A stretch of DNA of 47,537 nucleotides from Acidobacteriaceae bacterium (GCA_003166855.1 PMUM01000083.1:32481-80017); one strand, 5' to 3'; counted from the stretch's first letter, positions 18,844 through 28,819 are shown. Program-made: numbers and translations. The notes: generated by a model not told the origin, from the letters alone.

Positions 18844-19100
18844 TCGAGGGAATCCTGGGGAAGGGCGATGTCAAGCCTCTGTCTTCTCAGAGGTAGTCGC
18901 TTCCATGAGGACCCGGTCGAGCTACGTCGCCGCTTGCTCTTAATACGGCTCGTGCCCAAGCCGCGTTGCCTATCTGTTCTTGCACTCAGCCGTTCTTGAT
19001 GTTTTCACCTTCCATGAGAAGGCGTGTAATGTCAACCGAAGTTCTTGGTTTTGGGCTTCGATTGTGTGCCTTCGTTTCATAGCGGAGAGGTCTTTAGCAG

Positions 19101-19170
19101 ACGGGCGAGGGTTCAGTCAGAGGTCGAGCGAAGCGAGACGGGGGGCAACCTTAACGGGTTCCTCGCCCGT
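19101..19170. repeat. 10-bp perfect GC-rich inverted repeat enclosing about 50 nt
   Basis: ACGGGCGAGG 19101-19110 and CCTCGCCCGT 19161-19170, with possible inner AGGT/ACCT pairing. Confidence 0.5.
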
Positions 19171-19316
19171 ATGCACGATTCGCGTCAAAACGAAGGCAAA
19201 AGCTAGCGTGAGAGCAGGTAGGAGGGGCATGAAGTACGAAAGCGAAGGTTAAAGACGCGGTAATAGAACCCGGATGTTACGTCGAGCGTCTCGCAGGAAG
19301 ATCGGGATGCCCGTGT

Positions 19317-20438
19317 TTAAGGGGCAGCAGGAGGAGGTTGGTTGAACAGGTCAGAGGCGATGTGGTCGCCTAGCTCCCAAGGCTTGTATGAATCGAGGTT
19401 TGACAATATGACGATGGAGACTCGATCGTTGGGATAGCGCTGAATGCTGCTTGAAAATCCTTCGATGCCTCCTCCATGATAGTAGAGCAGCTTTCCAAAT
19501 TTAAGCCTCGAGATCACGACTCCATAGCCATAGTGCTGTCCTTCATGCGTGGCCTCTGGATATTCGGTAAACATCTGTTTCAGCGAATCCGCCGATAGCA
19601 GTTTCCCATTCTCGGCGAGCGCTTCGCTCCAGCGGTACATATCCTCAACAGTCGAATAAATGCCTCCCGCTGAAAATGGAACACTCATGTCGAGGAAATC
19701 GGCATTGGCGATGTGGCCCCCCAGCATGTCGTATCCGGACGCCCGTTCTTTCACGATGTCCCTGGCGTTGTCATATCCAGAATTCTCCATCGCCAATGGA
19801 TCAAGAATGTTGGTCTTCAAGAAGTCGGCATAGGGTTGACCAGAGACCTTTTCAATAATCATGCCCAGCAAAATATATCCAGTGTTGGAGTAGCTCCATT
19901 TCGTGTCAGGTCTGAAATCCAGCGGCTTTTCGGCAACCAGCGCGGTCATCTGCTGCGGAGTTGCCCCGGTGCGGTTGATTCTGGTGATTTGAGGGCTGCT
20001 CGTGTAGTTCGGGATTCCCGAAGTATGTGTAAGGAGTTGGTGCACGGTGACGGTCTGCCACGACGCCGGAAGACCGGAGAGGTATCGTGAGATTGGGTCG
20101 TGCACGTTCAAACGACCTCGTTCCTGGAGAAGCAAAATACAGGCAGCCGTAAACTGCTTGCCGAGGGAAGCGATTCTGAATCTAGTATGGACAGTGTTTG
20201 CTGCGCCCCACTCCTCATCGCCCAGCCCGTAAGCTTTCTCGAAGACAATTCTTCCGTCGATTCCGACTAGAACGGCTCCCCGAAAGAAGTGGGTAGCGGT
20301 CTCAGAGTGAATGTATGCGTCTTCTTTCTCGAACAATTTCGATCTATCGGTTTGTCCAAAAGTGCTCGCAGCAGAGATGACGCCACACACAATCACCGCT
20401 CCGAGCGCAACACGGGAGGAGTGTACTTGGAATGCCAT
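19317..20438 (-). CDS. serine hydrolase, beta-lactamase/class C family
   Basis: SxxK in RIASLGKQFTAA, YSNTGY, HGGGIEGF; N-terminal signal peptide. Confidence 0.9.
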   Translation of the reverse strand: MAFQVHSSRVALGAVIVCGVISAASTFGQTDRSKLFEKEDAYIHSETATHFFRGAVLVGIDGRIVFEKAYGLGDEEWGAANTVHTRFRIASLGKQFTAACILLLQERGRLNVHDPISRYLSGLPASWQTVTVHQLLTHTSGIPNYTSSPQITRINRTGATPQQMTALVAEKPLDFRPDTKWSYSNTGYILLGMIIEKVSGQPYADFLKTNILDPLAMENSGYDNARDIVKERASGYDMLGGHIANADFLDMSVPFSAGGIYSTVEDMYRWSEALAENGKLLSADSLKQMFTEYPEATHEGQHYGYGVVISRLKFGKLLYYHGGGIEGFSSSIQRYPNDRVSIVILSNLDSYKPWELGDHIASDLFNQPPPAAP

Positions 20439-20771
20439 CGGGAGATTATCATCACTCTCGATATGCGTGGCAAACGGCGCTAGCTGTGGTAATCAGGAAT
20501 TTACATCGAATCCCCTGTCCGGATTACTGATCGGAGAATGGTTTCCAGACCTGCGCTAGGCAACCGCGACCCAGAACGACCGTTCAGGTACGTACGCATA
20601 CGTCACACTCCAAAGGTCATTCTCGGCCGCAGAATGGCGCCAAACTTTACGCGACCAAAACCAAGTCGTTACGAATGATGTTCAAGAAACGACATCCACC
20701 CCGGACGAAGAATCGATTTGAGAACCGCGTTTGTAAGTGGCCAATTGGTGTTTCTTCGTGGGGTACAAAAC

Positions 20772-20798
20772 TTTACAAAAACATAACGAAGCATTTAC
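20772..20798 (+). promoter_or_regulatory. 11-bp phased operator array (TTTAC-N6-ATAAC-N6-TTTAC)
   Basis: TTTAC 20772-20776, ATAAC 20783-20787, TTTAC 20794-20798. Extended similarity to the 6766 site. Confidence 0.6.
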
Positions 20799-21113
20799 GT
20801 AGGGGGCGAGAGGGTTCGCATCTCCTTGAGGGTGCGAAGTGACAGACCGGGTTGTGCGCGAGAGCTCCATTCCTCTTTGATCGCTGCAGCAGACTCCTGT
20901 CGCCGGGGCGATGAAGAGGTTACAAAAACGATGAGCATGACGAAATTGCTTGACTCTCTACGGAAACGCAGGCGAGGTTGCCTTTCGTCGGCGGTTCTGT
21001 CTTTTCTCAATACCGTGTTGCTGGCAGAGACACCCACACGGGGATCAGGATCGTACCGCGCGGGCGGGCGTACACGAGTCGGTAAGAATATGTTTGGCGG
21101 AAGGGAGTTTCCC

Positions 21114-22220
21114 ATGAAATTGCGATGGCTGGCAATCGCGATGGCAATGCCGACCTTCAGCGTAGGCCTCTGGACGTTGGCGCAGGTTCAGGATCAGAAT
21201 AAAGACCAACCCAAGTCGGGTGATGTTCAGAATGCACCCGCGCAGGCTCCGGCCGCCCTGCCCACACAGGACGACAGCCAGATCAAGCACGATGGCACAA
21301 AGAAGGACGTAAATGCGGTGGGAAGCCGCAACGTCGGTTGCGGGCGCGGCGTCGGCAACTGGTACTCGGTGGAAAGCCAGGTGGCGCAAGGCCGGAAGTA
21401 CGCGCAGCAGATCGAGTCGCAAATCAAGCTGCTAGATGATCCGGTGGTAACGGAGTATGTCAACCGGATCGGCCAAAACCTGGTGCGGAACTCTGACGCA
21501 CAGGTACCCTTCACAATCAAGGTGATCGACTCCGACGTGGTAAATGCAATGGCGCTTCCGGGCGGATTCTTTTACGTGAACTCGGGGTTACTCCTGGCGG
21601 CCGACGAAGAAGCGGAAATGGCGGGCGTAATGGCTCACGAAATCGCCCACGTGGCGGCGTGCCACTACGGGCGCGAAATGACCAGGGCGCAGTTGTTGCA
21701 GATGTCCTCGATTCCGCTGATCATCATTGGCGGACCGATTGGCTACGGAGCGTACGAAGCGTCGGGGCTGGCGATCCCCATGACCTTCCTGAAGTTCTCC
21801 CGCGACTTCGAGTCCGAGGCCGACTATCTGGGCGTGGAGTGTATGTACCACGCCGGATATGACCCGTCGGCGTTTGTCTCGTTCTTCGAAAAGATTCAGG
21901 CGATGGAGAAGAAGAAGCCTGGGATACTGTCTAAGGCATTCGCCTCGCACCCGCAGACTCCGGATCGCGTTGAGAAGACGCAGGAGGAAATTAAAAGGAT
22001 CCTGCCGTCAAGGCCGCAGTACGTTGTGACCACCTCGGAATTTGACGAGGTCAAAGCACGACTGGCGTCGATCGAGAATCGCCACAAGGTGCTGGATCCG
22101 AAAGACGCCAACAAGCCCAGCTTGCGGCGGACTTCCGCCGGCAGCGACGGCAATACCGGGAATGGCCAGAGCGATGATGATCGTCCGACCTTGAAGCGTC
22201 GGGATGATTCGTCGAACTAG
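21114..22220 (+). CDS. M48 family metalloprotease
   Basis: HEXXH in MAHEIAHVAACHYGREM, downstream FSRDFESEADYLGVECMYHAGYDPSAF. Start set at ATG 21114 with AAGGGAG ahead. Confidence 0.9.
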   Translation: MKLRWLAIAMAMPTFSVGLWTLAQVQDQNKDQPKSGDVQNAPAQAPAALPTQDDSQIKHDGTKKDVNAVGSRNVGCGRGVGNWYSVESQVAQGRKYAQQIESQIKLLDDPVVTEYVNRIGQNLVRNSDAQVPFTIKVIDSDVVNAMALPGGFFYVNSGLLLAADEEAEMAGVMAHEIAHVAACHYGREMTRAQLLQMSSIPLIIIGGPIGYGAYEASGLAIPMTFLKFSRDFESEADYLGVECMYHAGYDPSAFVSFFEKIQAMEKKKPGILSKAFASHPQTPDRVEKTQEEIKRILPSRPQYVVTTSEFDEVKARLASIENRHKVLDPKDANKPSLRRTSAGSDGNTGNGQSDDDRPTLKRRDDSSN

Positions 22221-22245
22221 CGGTGGAATTAGTTAGGAGTCAGCG

Positions 22246-22268
22246 ACCGGGCGGGCTGCCGGTTTTGT
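22246..22268 (+). terminator. weak hairpin ACCGG/CCGGT followed by TTTTG between convergent genes
   Basis: GACCGGGCGGGCTGCCGGTTTTGT downstream of the M48 stop. Confidence 0.3.
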
Positions 22269-22356
22269 CTGTGAAATGCAAACGCCGGTGTTGAGGCTTC
22301 CCACTTTGTGAATGGTCAGTGCTCTCTCTTTGGGACGCTCAATAGACCGTCGATGC

Positions 22357-23565
22357 TCACTCATGTCTTAAAGCCTCGATCGGATCGAGTCGTGCTGCGC
22401 GTCTGGCCGGCAAGTATCCAAACATCACGCCGATTGCTCCCGAAAACACGAAAGCCACTGTGTTGATCTGAAGATTGAAGAGAAAGGGCACCTGCATGAG
22501 CCGCGCAAGGAGCGCAGACGCCGCAGTGGCTAGAAGGATTCCAACCAATCCGCCGACCGAGGAGAGCGTTACGGCCTCCACCAGAAACTGCAACAGAACT
22601 TCGTGCTCGCGCGCACCAACCGCAAGCCTCGTGCCGATTTCCCGAGTGCGTTCGGTGACCGAAACCAACATGACATTCATGATACCAATGCCGCCCACCA
22701 GTAGACTGACTGCGGCTACCGCGCCCAGCAGTGCTGTAAGCACGCGGGTCGCGCCCGACATCGTTTCGGCGATTTCTTTTGTGTCTAGAACATTGAAATC
22801 GTCGTCTTCGTCGCCCGGGATATGGCGACGCTCGCGCAAAAGAGATTCGATCTGTTTCTGCGCACTTTCGGTGGACCGGCCCTCACTGACGGATACCATC
22901 ACAGTGCCCACATCCTGCGTGCCCGCAAGCCGCCGCTGAAATGTCTCGAAGGGCATGACAACCGTGTCGTCCTGGTCTCTTCCCATCGATGCTTGCCCCT
23001 TGGAAGTGAGGAGACCCACGATCTCGCAGGAGAAATTCTTGACGCGGATTTCGCCGCCGACAGGGTTTTGAGTCCCGAAAAGCGTCCTTCTCACCGTCTC
23101 GCCCACGATGCATACAGCTTTCCCGGCGCGCTCTTCCGTTTCTGTGAACGTCCTCCCAGAACTCAGATGCCAACTGCCGGCCGTGAAGTAGTCATCCGTG
23201 GTGCCAGTGATCGTCGTCGTCCAGTTTTTGCCCTCCGACACAACTGTGACACTTTCACTCGCGGCCGGCGCGACCGCCTTAAGGCCAGTGATCTGCGAGC
23301 GGATGGCATCGGCATCGCTGATCTTGAATGATGGCGCACTGGCGCCGGCGCGGCTCGCACCGAAACGCTGGCCGGGCATCACAATCAGCAGATTACTGCC
23401 CAAGCTGGCGATTTGATCCGTTACCGCCTTGGTGGCTCCGTTCCCGAGCGAGACCATCGTGATCACCGCAGAAACGCCAATCACAACACCCAGGACGGTG
23501 AGAAATGAACGCATCACATTGCGTTCCATCTGCTTCAGCGCGATCACCAGACTGTTCCAGATCAT
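22357..23565 (-). CDS. MacB-type ABC transporter permease
   Basis: RSFLTVLGVVIGVSAVITMVSLGNGA, C-terminal GIMNVMLVSVTERTREIGTRLAVGAR. Confidence 0.92.
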   Translation of the reverse strand: MIWNSLVIALKQMERNVMRSFLTVLGVVIGVSAVITMVSLGNGATKAVTDQIASLGSNLLIVMPGQRFGASRAGASAPSFKISDADAIRSQITGLKAVAPAASESVTVVSEGKNWTTTITGTTDDYFTAGSWHLSSGRTFTETEERAGKAVCIVGETVRRTLFGTQNPVGGEIRVKNFSCEIVGLLTSKGQASMGRDQDDTVVMPFETFQRRLAGTQDVGTVMVSVSEGRSTESAQKQIESLLRERRHIPGDEDDDFNVLDTKEIAETMSGATRVLTALLGAVAAVSLLVGGIGIMNVMLVSVTERTREIGTRLAVGAREHEVLLQFLVEAVTLSSVGGLVGILLATAASALLARLMQVPFLFNLQINTVAFVFSGAIGVMFGYLPARRAARLDPIEALRHE

Positions 23566-24317
23566 CGGCGCGCCCTCTGGGTAGAGGTATCGGATTCGAT
23601 CTGCCCGTCAACAAATCGAACGATGCGATTCGCGTAAGCTGCGATATCGGGATCGTGCGTGACTATCAGGACGGTGATCCCACGATCGCGGTTCAGGGAT
23701 CGCAACAGTTCCATGATCTCGCGCCCGCGTTGCGAGTCCAGATTCCCGGTGGGCTCATCGGCCAACAGCACCAATGGTTGCGTAACCAGCGCGCGGGCTA
23801 TTGCCACTCTCTGCTGCTGTCCCCCGGAAAGTTCAGCGGGCGTATGCGTTTCCCAGCCGGCCAGTCCTACCGAATCGAGGGCTTGCCCCGCGGCTTCCCG
23901 CCGCTCTGAAGCGGGCCGGTTGCGGTAGAGCAGCGGAAGTTCGACGTTTTCCAGCGCTGTCGTGCGCGCCAGCAAATTGAAACCCTGGAAGACAAATCCA
24001 AGAAAGTGCCTTCGCAACAAAGCGCGCTGGTCGCGCGACAATCTCTCTACCTGCACTCCCTGGAATTTATAGATGCCCGAGCTAGGCGTGTCCAAACAGC
24101 CAAGCAAATTCATTACCGTGGATTTGCCGGAGCCGCTCGGGCCCATGACCGCGACAAACTCCCCTTCTTCGACGCGCAGATCGATCCCCGAGAGCGCCTC
24201 GAAGGCTGAAGCCCCCTGCCCATATGTTTTGGTAACTCCGAGCAATTCGATCAGCGCGTCATCCGGTTCCCCGGATCTGATCTCCTCGGGCCGAACATGA
24301 TCGAATGTGCAGTTCAT
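23562..24317 (-). CDS. MacB/LolD-type ABC transporter ATP-binding protein
   Basis: MGPSGSGKSTVMNLLGCLDTPSSG, LSGGQQQRVAIARAL, LLADEPTGNLDS. 4-nt overlaps with neighbours. Confidence 0.95.
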   Translation of the reverse strand: MNCTFDHVRPEEIRSGEPDDALIELLGVTKTYGQGASAFEALSGIDLRVEEGEFVAVMGPSGSGKSTVMNLLGCLDTPSSGIYKFQGVQVERLSRDQRALLRRHFLGFVFQGFNLLARTTALENVELPLLYRNRPASERREAAGQALDSVGLAGWETHTPAELSGGQQQRVAIARALVTQPLVLLADEPTGNLDSQRGREIMELLRSLNRDRGITVLIVTHDPDIAAYANRIVRFVDGQIESDTSTQRARR

Positions 24318-25606
24318 TTTGCTGGAGACACGTTGTCGTTGATGACGAGCATGCCTTGTTTAAGGTTTCCGGCCACGATCTCGGTGAGGGTTCCATCGCT
24401 TACACCGGTAGTCACCGGAATCGCCAGAGGAATCCCATTTGCCAAGGTCCAGACCTGCTGTGAATTTCCTTTTGACGTGGTCACCATCCTTTGGGATGAA
24501 TTGTCGGGCGGCGGTCCGGGCATAATGCTGCCAATCAGCCCGTGACTTGGTGGCGCGCTTGCGGTGGTCGACGGCGTGAAACGTAATGCCGCATTGGGAA
24601 CCAGCAATGCATTCTCGCGGGTTACGGTCGCTATCTCGGCGGTGCCTGTCATCCCGGGACGCAAACTGAGGTCATCATTCTTGACCTTCAACACAGTCGA
24701 ATACGAAACCACGTTGTTTTTTGTTGTTGAGCCGTAGGCGACGCGGGTCACTCGGGCCGAATATTCGCGGCCCGGGTACGCATCCACGGTAAATGTCGCG
24801 TTCTGGCCATCTTTCACACCGCCCACATCCGCCTCATCGACATCGACCTTCAGCTCCATCTGGCGTAGATCCTCAGCAACGGTAAACAGAGTGGTCACTT
24901 GCAGAGAAGCTGCCACGGTTTGGCCTGGCTCAACCGCACGCGAAAGCACCACCCCATCCACGGGTGAGCGAATAGAAGCTTTGGAAAGGTTCGTCTGGTC
25001 AGAACTGAGCGTGGCGCGTGCCTGATTGACGTCCGCTTGCGCGCTGCGCACATCCGCTTCCGCACGAGCCAGTGCGGCCTCGGCGCTCTCCATTTCCGTT
25101 TTTGACGGAACCTTCCCGCCCGACAAGCGCGAGACTTCTCGATCCCGATCAAGGCTGACCCTATCCTGGTTCAGCGTAGCCTCAGCCTGCGCAAGTTTTG
25201 CCTGGGACGAGGCCAGGGCGGCTTCGGACTTCGTGATCTCATCTTGCAATTTGGAAACATCCAGTTGGGCCAGTATCTGCCCCTTCTTCACGCGGTCGTT
25301 TTCCTGGGCCAGGACAGTTTCGACCAAACCAGAGAGTTCGCTGCCAACATCAACTTTGTTAGTGGGTGCCAGGTTTCCCGTCGCCGACACCCTAACCCGT
25401 AACTTGCCACGGATTACTTGCACGGTCTGATAACGAGGGACCACATTTTGTGTTCGCACGGCCAAGACACGGTATCCGGCCACGAGCACCAGTAGCGCTA
25501 ATGCACCAAGGATCCACCGGACGTAATTGGTCCGTCGAGCGCTCGCCCGTTCACCGCTGAGAATTTGCGCAAGTTCCTCATTCGGCTTAGCGATAGTTTT
25601 GCTCAC
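24314..25606 (-). CDS. MacA/HlyD-type periplasmic adaptor
   Basis: RVSATGNLAPTNKVDVGSELSGLVETVLAQENDRVKKGQILAQLD, long coiled coil, lipoyl half SIRSPVDGVVLSRAVEPGQTV. Confidence 0.93.
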   Translation of the reverse strand: MSKTIAKPNEELAQILSGERASARRTNYVRWILGALALLVLVAGYRVLAVRTQNVVPRYQTVQVIRGKLRVRVSATGNLAPTNKVDVGSELSGLVETVLAQENDRVKKGQILAQLDVSKLQDEITKSEAALASSQAKLAQAEATLNQDRVSLDRDREVSRLSGGKVPSKTEMESAEAALARAEADVRSAQADVNQARATLSSDQTNLSKASIRSPVDGVVLSRAVEPGQTVAASLQVTTLFTVAEDLRQMELKVDVDEADVGGVKDGQNATFTVDAYPGREYSARVTRVAYGSTTKNNVVSYSTVLKVKNDDLSLRPGMTGTAEIATVTRENALLVPNAALRFTPSTTASAPPSHGLIGSIMPGPPPDNSSQRMVTTSKGNSQQVWTLANGIPLAIPVTTGVSDGTLTEIVAGNLKQGMLVINDNVSPAK

Positions 25607-27126
25607 GATTGTTGTCCTTGCTTTGCCGATATGGGGTTCGTTCCCGCCGCAGAGGACCAGCCACCTCCCAGAGCTTTGTAGAGCTTGATGAGGGCCGTAG
25701 TGCGATCTGCTTGAGTTTGCGCCGCACTATCCTCAATCGAAAGCACGGTGCGTTCGGTATCGAGTACCGTCTGGAAATCGACCAAGCCCGCGGTGTACCG
25801 AGTGCGAGCGAGCACGGCAGCATTGCGTGCCGCGTCGGCAGCCGTGTTCAGAGCCGCCAAACGTTCTCGGCTTTTCTCAAACGAAACGAGCGAGTCCTCA
25901 ACGTCCTGCAACGCGGTGAGCACGGTTGATTCGTACGAGATGACGGCTTGTTCCTGCACGGCGCTTTGAATTTCAATCTGCTGGCGAATACGGCCACGGT
26001 CAAAAAGAGTCTGGGTTATAGTGCCGGAGCCTGAGCCCAGCAACGTGGTGCCGCTCATCAAGGCGATCGTGGTGCCTCCCGATACCGCTCCTCCCGAAGC
26101 TGTGCCCAGCAGTTGCTCGACCAAGAATGAACCACTCAATGAGAAGCTCGGGTAGCGTGCGGCATTCTTCTGCCCGAGGCGCGCCGTCTCGGCAACGATC
26201 TTCTGCTCCGCAGCCCGCACATCGGGACGCTGTCGCAGGGTATCGGCAGGAATTCCGATCGCTACGGTATCCGGCACCGACGGAATCGGTGCTGGCGCGG
26301 CTAACTGATGACTCAAAGTACCCGGACTGACGCCGAGCAGCGTACTAAGGGCATGTTCGCTTAGCGCCACATCGATTTCCAGGGAAGGTATCCCGGCGCG
26401 AGTTTGCTCCAGGGTATAGCGCGCCTGCTCCACATCGATACTGCTTACCAGGCCCGCCTGCGCTCTCCATTCGGTGATCTGAAGTGTTTCGGCTTCGCTC
26501 GCTGCATTTTGCCGAGAAATCTCCAGCCGCATCTGGTAGGAGCGCAAATCCACGTAGTCCAACGCGACTTCGGCCACCAACGATACCAGAGTATTCTGAA
26601 GGGTGGCCTCGCTGTTTCCAACATCGGCCCTTGCCGCTCTCAGGGCGTTGCCGTAGGAACCGAACACGTCGGGCTCCCAACTCGCATCGAGCCCCTCCGA
26701 CAAGACGTTTCCAGTGGATCCTCCGGGAGAATTGCTTGCGTTACCAGTACCCGATAACGACGCAGTGACGGTCGGAAAGCGATTTGCTGCTGCAAGATTT
26801 CGCTCCGCACGGGCCTCCCGTAGATTTGCCCGCGCGGTCCGAAGGCTGGTGTTGTTCTTAAGCGCCCGCCCAATCAGGTCAGACAAAATGTCGTCGCCAA
26901 ATCGCTTCCACCACTGCGACAAATCTCCGGCTGGACTTTGCACGGTATCGGCGTTCATGCTATTCCATGACGGAGGCACCGTTATCGCTGGCTTTGTGGC
27001 CCGGGTCGGGGCTATGCATCCGTTGAGCAACAAAACGACCGAAACCACTGCCGCTACCGCCGCGTACCGAGCTAACTTGCTGGCCCACGCTCTCAGCCTT
27101 TGCTTTACGATGTCGGAATTATTCAT
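25603..27126 (-). CDS. outer-membrane efflux lipoprotein (TolC/NodT-like)
   Basis: Lipobox LLLNGC, WWKRFGDDILSDLIGRALKNNTSLRTARANLREARAERN. ORF extends to 27168; ATG 27126 (MNNSDIVKQ) is the more plausible start. Confidence 0.9.
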   Translation of the reverse strand: MNNSDIVKQRLRAWASKLARYAAVAAVVSVVLLLNGCIAPTRATKPAITVPPSWNSMNADTVQSPAGDLSQWWKRFGDDILSDLIGRALKNNTSLRTARANLREARAERNLAAANRFPTVTASLSGTGNASNSPGGSTGNVLSEGLDASWEPDVFGSYGNALRAARADVGNSEATLQNTLVSLVAEVALDYVDLRSYQMRLEISRQNAASEAETLQITEWRAQAGLVSSIDVEQARYTLEQTRAGIPSLEIDVALSEHALSTLLGVSPGTLSHQLAAPAPIPSVPDTVAIGIPADTLRQRPDVRAAEQKIVAETARLGQKNAARYPSFSLSGSFLVEQLLGTASGGAVSGGTTIALMSGTTLLGSGSGTITQTLFDRGRIRQQIEIQSAVQEQAVISYESTVLTALQDVEDSLVSFEKSRERLAALNTAADAARNAAVLARTRYTAGLVDFQTVLDTERTVLSIEDSAAQTQADRTTALIKLYKALGGGWSSAAGTNPISAKQGQQS

Positions 27127-27182
27127 CAGCAGGTCGCAATGACCCTCATCCATTATTTGACCATGCACGCCAGTTTGCGGGT

Positions 27183-27209
27183 GTTAAGTATCAGTTAGCG
27201 AAGGGTAAA
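27183..27209 (-). promoter_or_regulatory. 11-bp phased operator array upstream of efflux operon
   Basis: On + strand GTTAA 27183-27187, GTTAG 27194-27198, GTAAA 27205-27209. About 57 bp from ATG 27126. Confidence 0.6.
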
Positions 27210-27316
27210 CTTTTGTGGCGGTTAGGAATCTCAGACTGACAGATACTCAGGATCGCGTCTCAGTCGCACCTGCTCGCAGCCATCAACTCGGTGGGCGACG
27301 ATCCGTGGGATGATAC

Positions 27317-28333
27317 CTAATACGGCCGACGGCGGGGCATATTACCGGCAGGGCGTCCGCTCTGCCGGTTTCCCGTTTGCTGCGGTGCGATCTTCAGCAC
27401 TCGATTGTTGCGGGTGTCGGCGATATAGACATTTCCGGCGGCATCCAGTGCCACACCGTTGGGGCCATCCAGATCTTTGCCTACTTCCGCCGGCGCCCGA
27501 TAGGAGCTAGTGGCGCTGTCCCGAGGAAGCAGAATCACTTGATTGTTGTTGGGTTGAGTCACATACAGATTTCCGCTCGAACTGACCACGAGATCCCTTG
27601 GGTAGGACAATCCATTCTTTGCTTGATCGGCTACGATCGTCTGGGAGGTACAACGGTGCGATGCGTCGCAGCCAGCCGGAACTTCGAGCACGCTACTATT
27701 GCCGCTGTTTGCGATGTACACTTTCCCGCCTTCGCCGAAGGCAACCCCTAATGGATTGAACAATTCAACGCCCACCGTTGTTTGTGGGCCGTAAGCGCCA
27801 GTGTGGCGATCGAAGGGAATCTCGACAACACGATTATTTCCAGTATCGGCGATGTAGACGCTTCCGCCGGGGGCCACGGCCACCCCCATAGGGCTATTCA
27901 ATCCAGAGCCCAACGTCGCCTCCTGGCCGTAAGCTCCAGAACTCTGATTCCACGGCAGCACAACCAGGCGATTGTTGCCCGTATCCACTATAAATAAACT
28001 CCCAGTGGTGCTGACCGCGACTCCACTCGGGTTGAATAGATCGCTGCTAACGGTTGTTTGCGTGCCATAGGTTTTGGTGCGGCTATTCCACGGTTCCTCC
28101 ACCACACGATTGTTTCCACTATCAACGATAAAGACACTCCCGTCTGCAGCCACCGCCAGTGCGTTAGGGGTATTCAATCCGTTGTTGCTGTAATCGGCAA
28201 TGACAGTCTGAGAGTTAGTTGGCTTGTTGCCCTGCGCAAGTGTCGGAAGAGAGAATGCTCCAAGCAGAACCAGCAGGATCACAATCTTGATACTGCTGCG
28301 GAAGGACCTGGCAACGAAGTCGAGAGGGTGCAT
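27317..28333 (-). CDS. secreted NHL-repeat beta-propeller protein
   Basis: Repeats of GVAVAPGGSVYIADTGNNRVVEIPFD type. Likely start ATG 28333 (ORF to 28384). Confidence 0.9.
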   Translation of the reverse strand: MHPLDFVARSFRSSIKIVILLVLLGAFSLPTLAQGNKPTNSQTVIADYSNNGLNTPNALAVAADGSVFIVDSGNNRVVEEPWNSRTKTYGTQTTVSSDLFNPSGVAVSTTGSLFIVDTGNNRLVVLPWNQSSGAYGQEATLGSGLNSPMGVAVAPGGSVYIADTGNNRVVEIPFDRHTGAYGPQTTVGVELFNPLGVAFGEGGKVYIANSGNSSVLEVPAGCDASHRCTSQTIVADQAKNGLSYPRDLVVSSSGNLYVTQPNNNQVILLPRDSATSSYRAPAEVGKDLDGPNGVALDAAGNVYIADTRNNRVLKIAPQQTGNRQSGRPAGNMPRRRPY

Positions 28334-28576
28334 ACGTCTCCTTAGAAAAGACAAAAAGTCTGAATCACGAACAGTAGCAACCAAATTCCCTACCTCTAAC
28401 AGAAATCAGGCGCCTACAAAGCCAGGGTACTGGCGACCGTCACGACGCGCAGAATACGGCCAGCCGTCGATGTGAGGTGCCAGATTGGGGGTTCCTTGTT
28501 GACATAAGGTTGTGCGGTCGACGTTCATTTGGGTGATTGGCTTCGTTCCCGAGTTGCCCGATGTAAACCTGACCGG

Positions 28577-28603
28577 GTTAAGAGTCGGTAAAGCCTGTGC
28601 AAA
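28577..28603 (-). promoter_or_regulatory. 11-bp phased operator array (GTTAA-N6-GTAAA-N6-GCAAA)
   Basis: GTTAA 28577-28581, GTAAA 28588-28592, GCAAA 28599-28603. Oriented toward the NHL gene. Confidence 0.55.
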
Positions 28604-28698
28604 CATTTGTAAACTGAGACATTCGCCCTCGTCCGTAACTGCTAACTGCCTTCACACTCAGCAGGGCGGACGATACCTTTGATGGCGAACGTCGACGC

Positions 28699-28736
28699 GT
28701 TACAGAATCTTTGCAGACTCTTCACAGTTTCTTAAC
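28699..28736 (+). promoter_or_regulatory. 11-bp phased operator array with four half-sites
   Basis: GTTAC 28699-28703, TTTGC 28710-28714, TTCAC 28721-28725, TTAAC 28732-28736. About 83 bp before ATG 28820. Confidence 0.55.
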
Positions 28737-28819
28737 TCGAGGCGGACAACGCATGGATATCCCTAAGTCACCTAATAGGTCATCCACCAACAACTCTCTT
28801 GTCTCGAAAGGACACCTGA

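Noticed and set aside
17909-18874. 321-aa minus-strand ORF opposite pilT
   Set aside because: Antisense shadow; the plus-strand product has canonical PilT motifs.
19248-19264. GTTAA...GGTAA near 19248 as another phased site
   Set aside because: Second half-site does not match in exact phase and there is no gene in suitable position.
20826-21113. 96-codon N-terminal extension of the M48 ORF
   Set aside because: Arg-rich, non-conserved-looking stretch ahead of a good signal peptide at ATG 21114; more likely 5' UTR.
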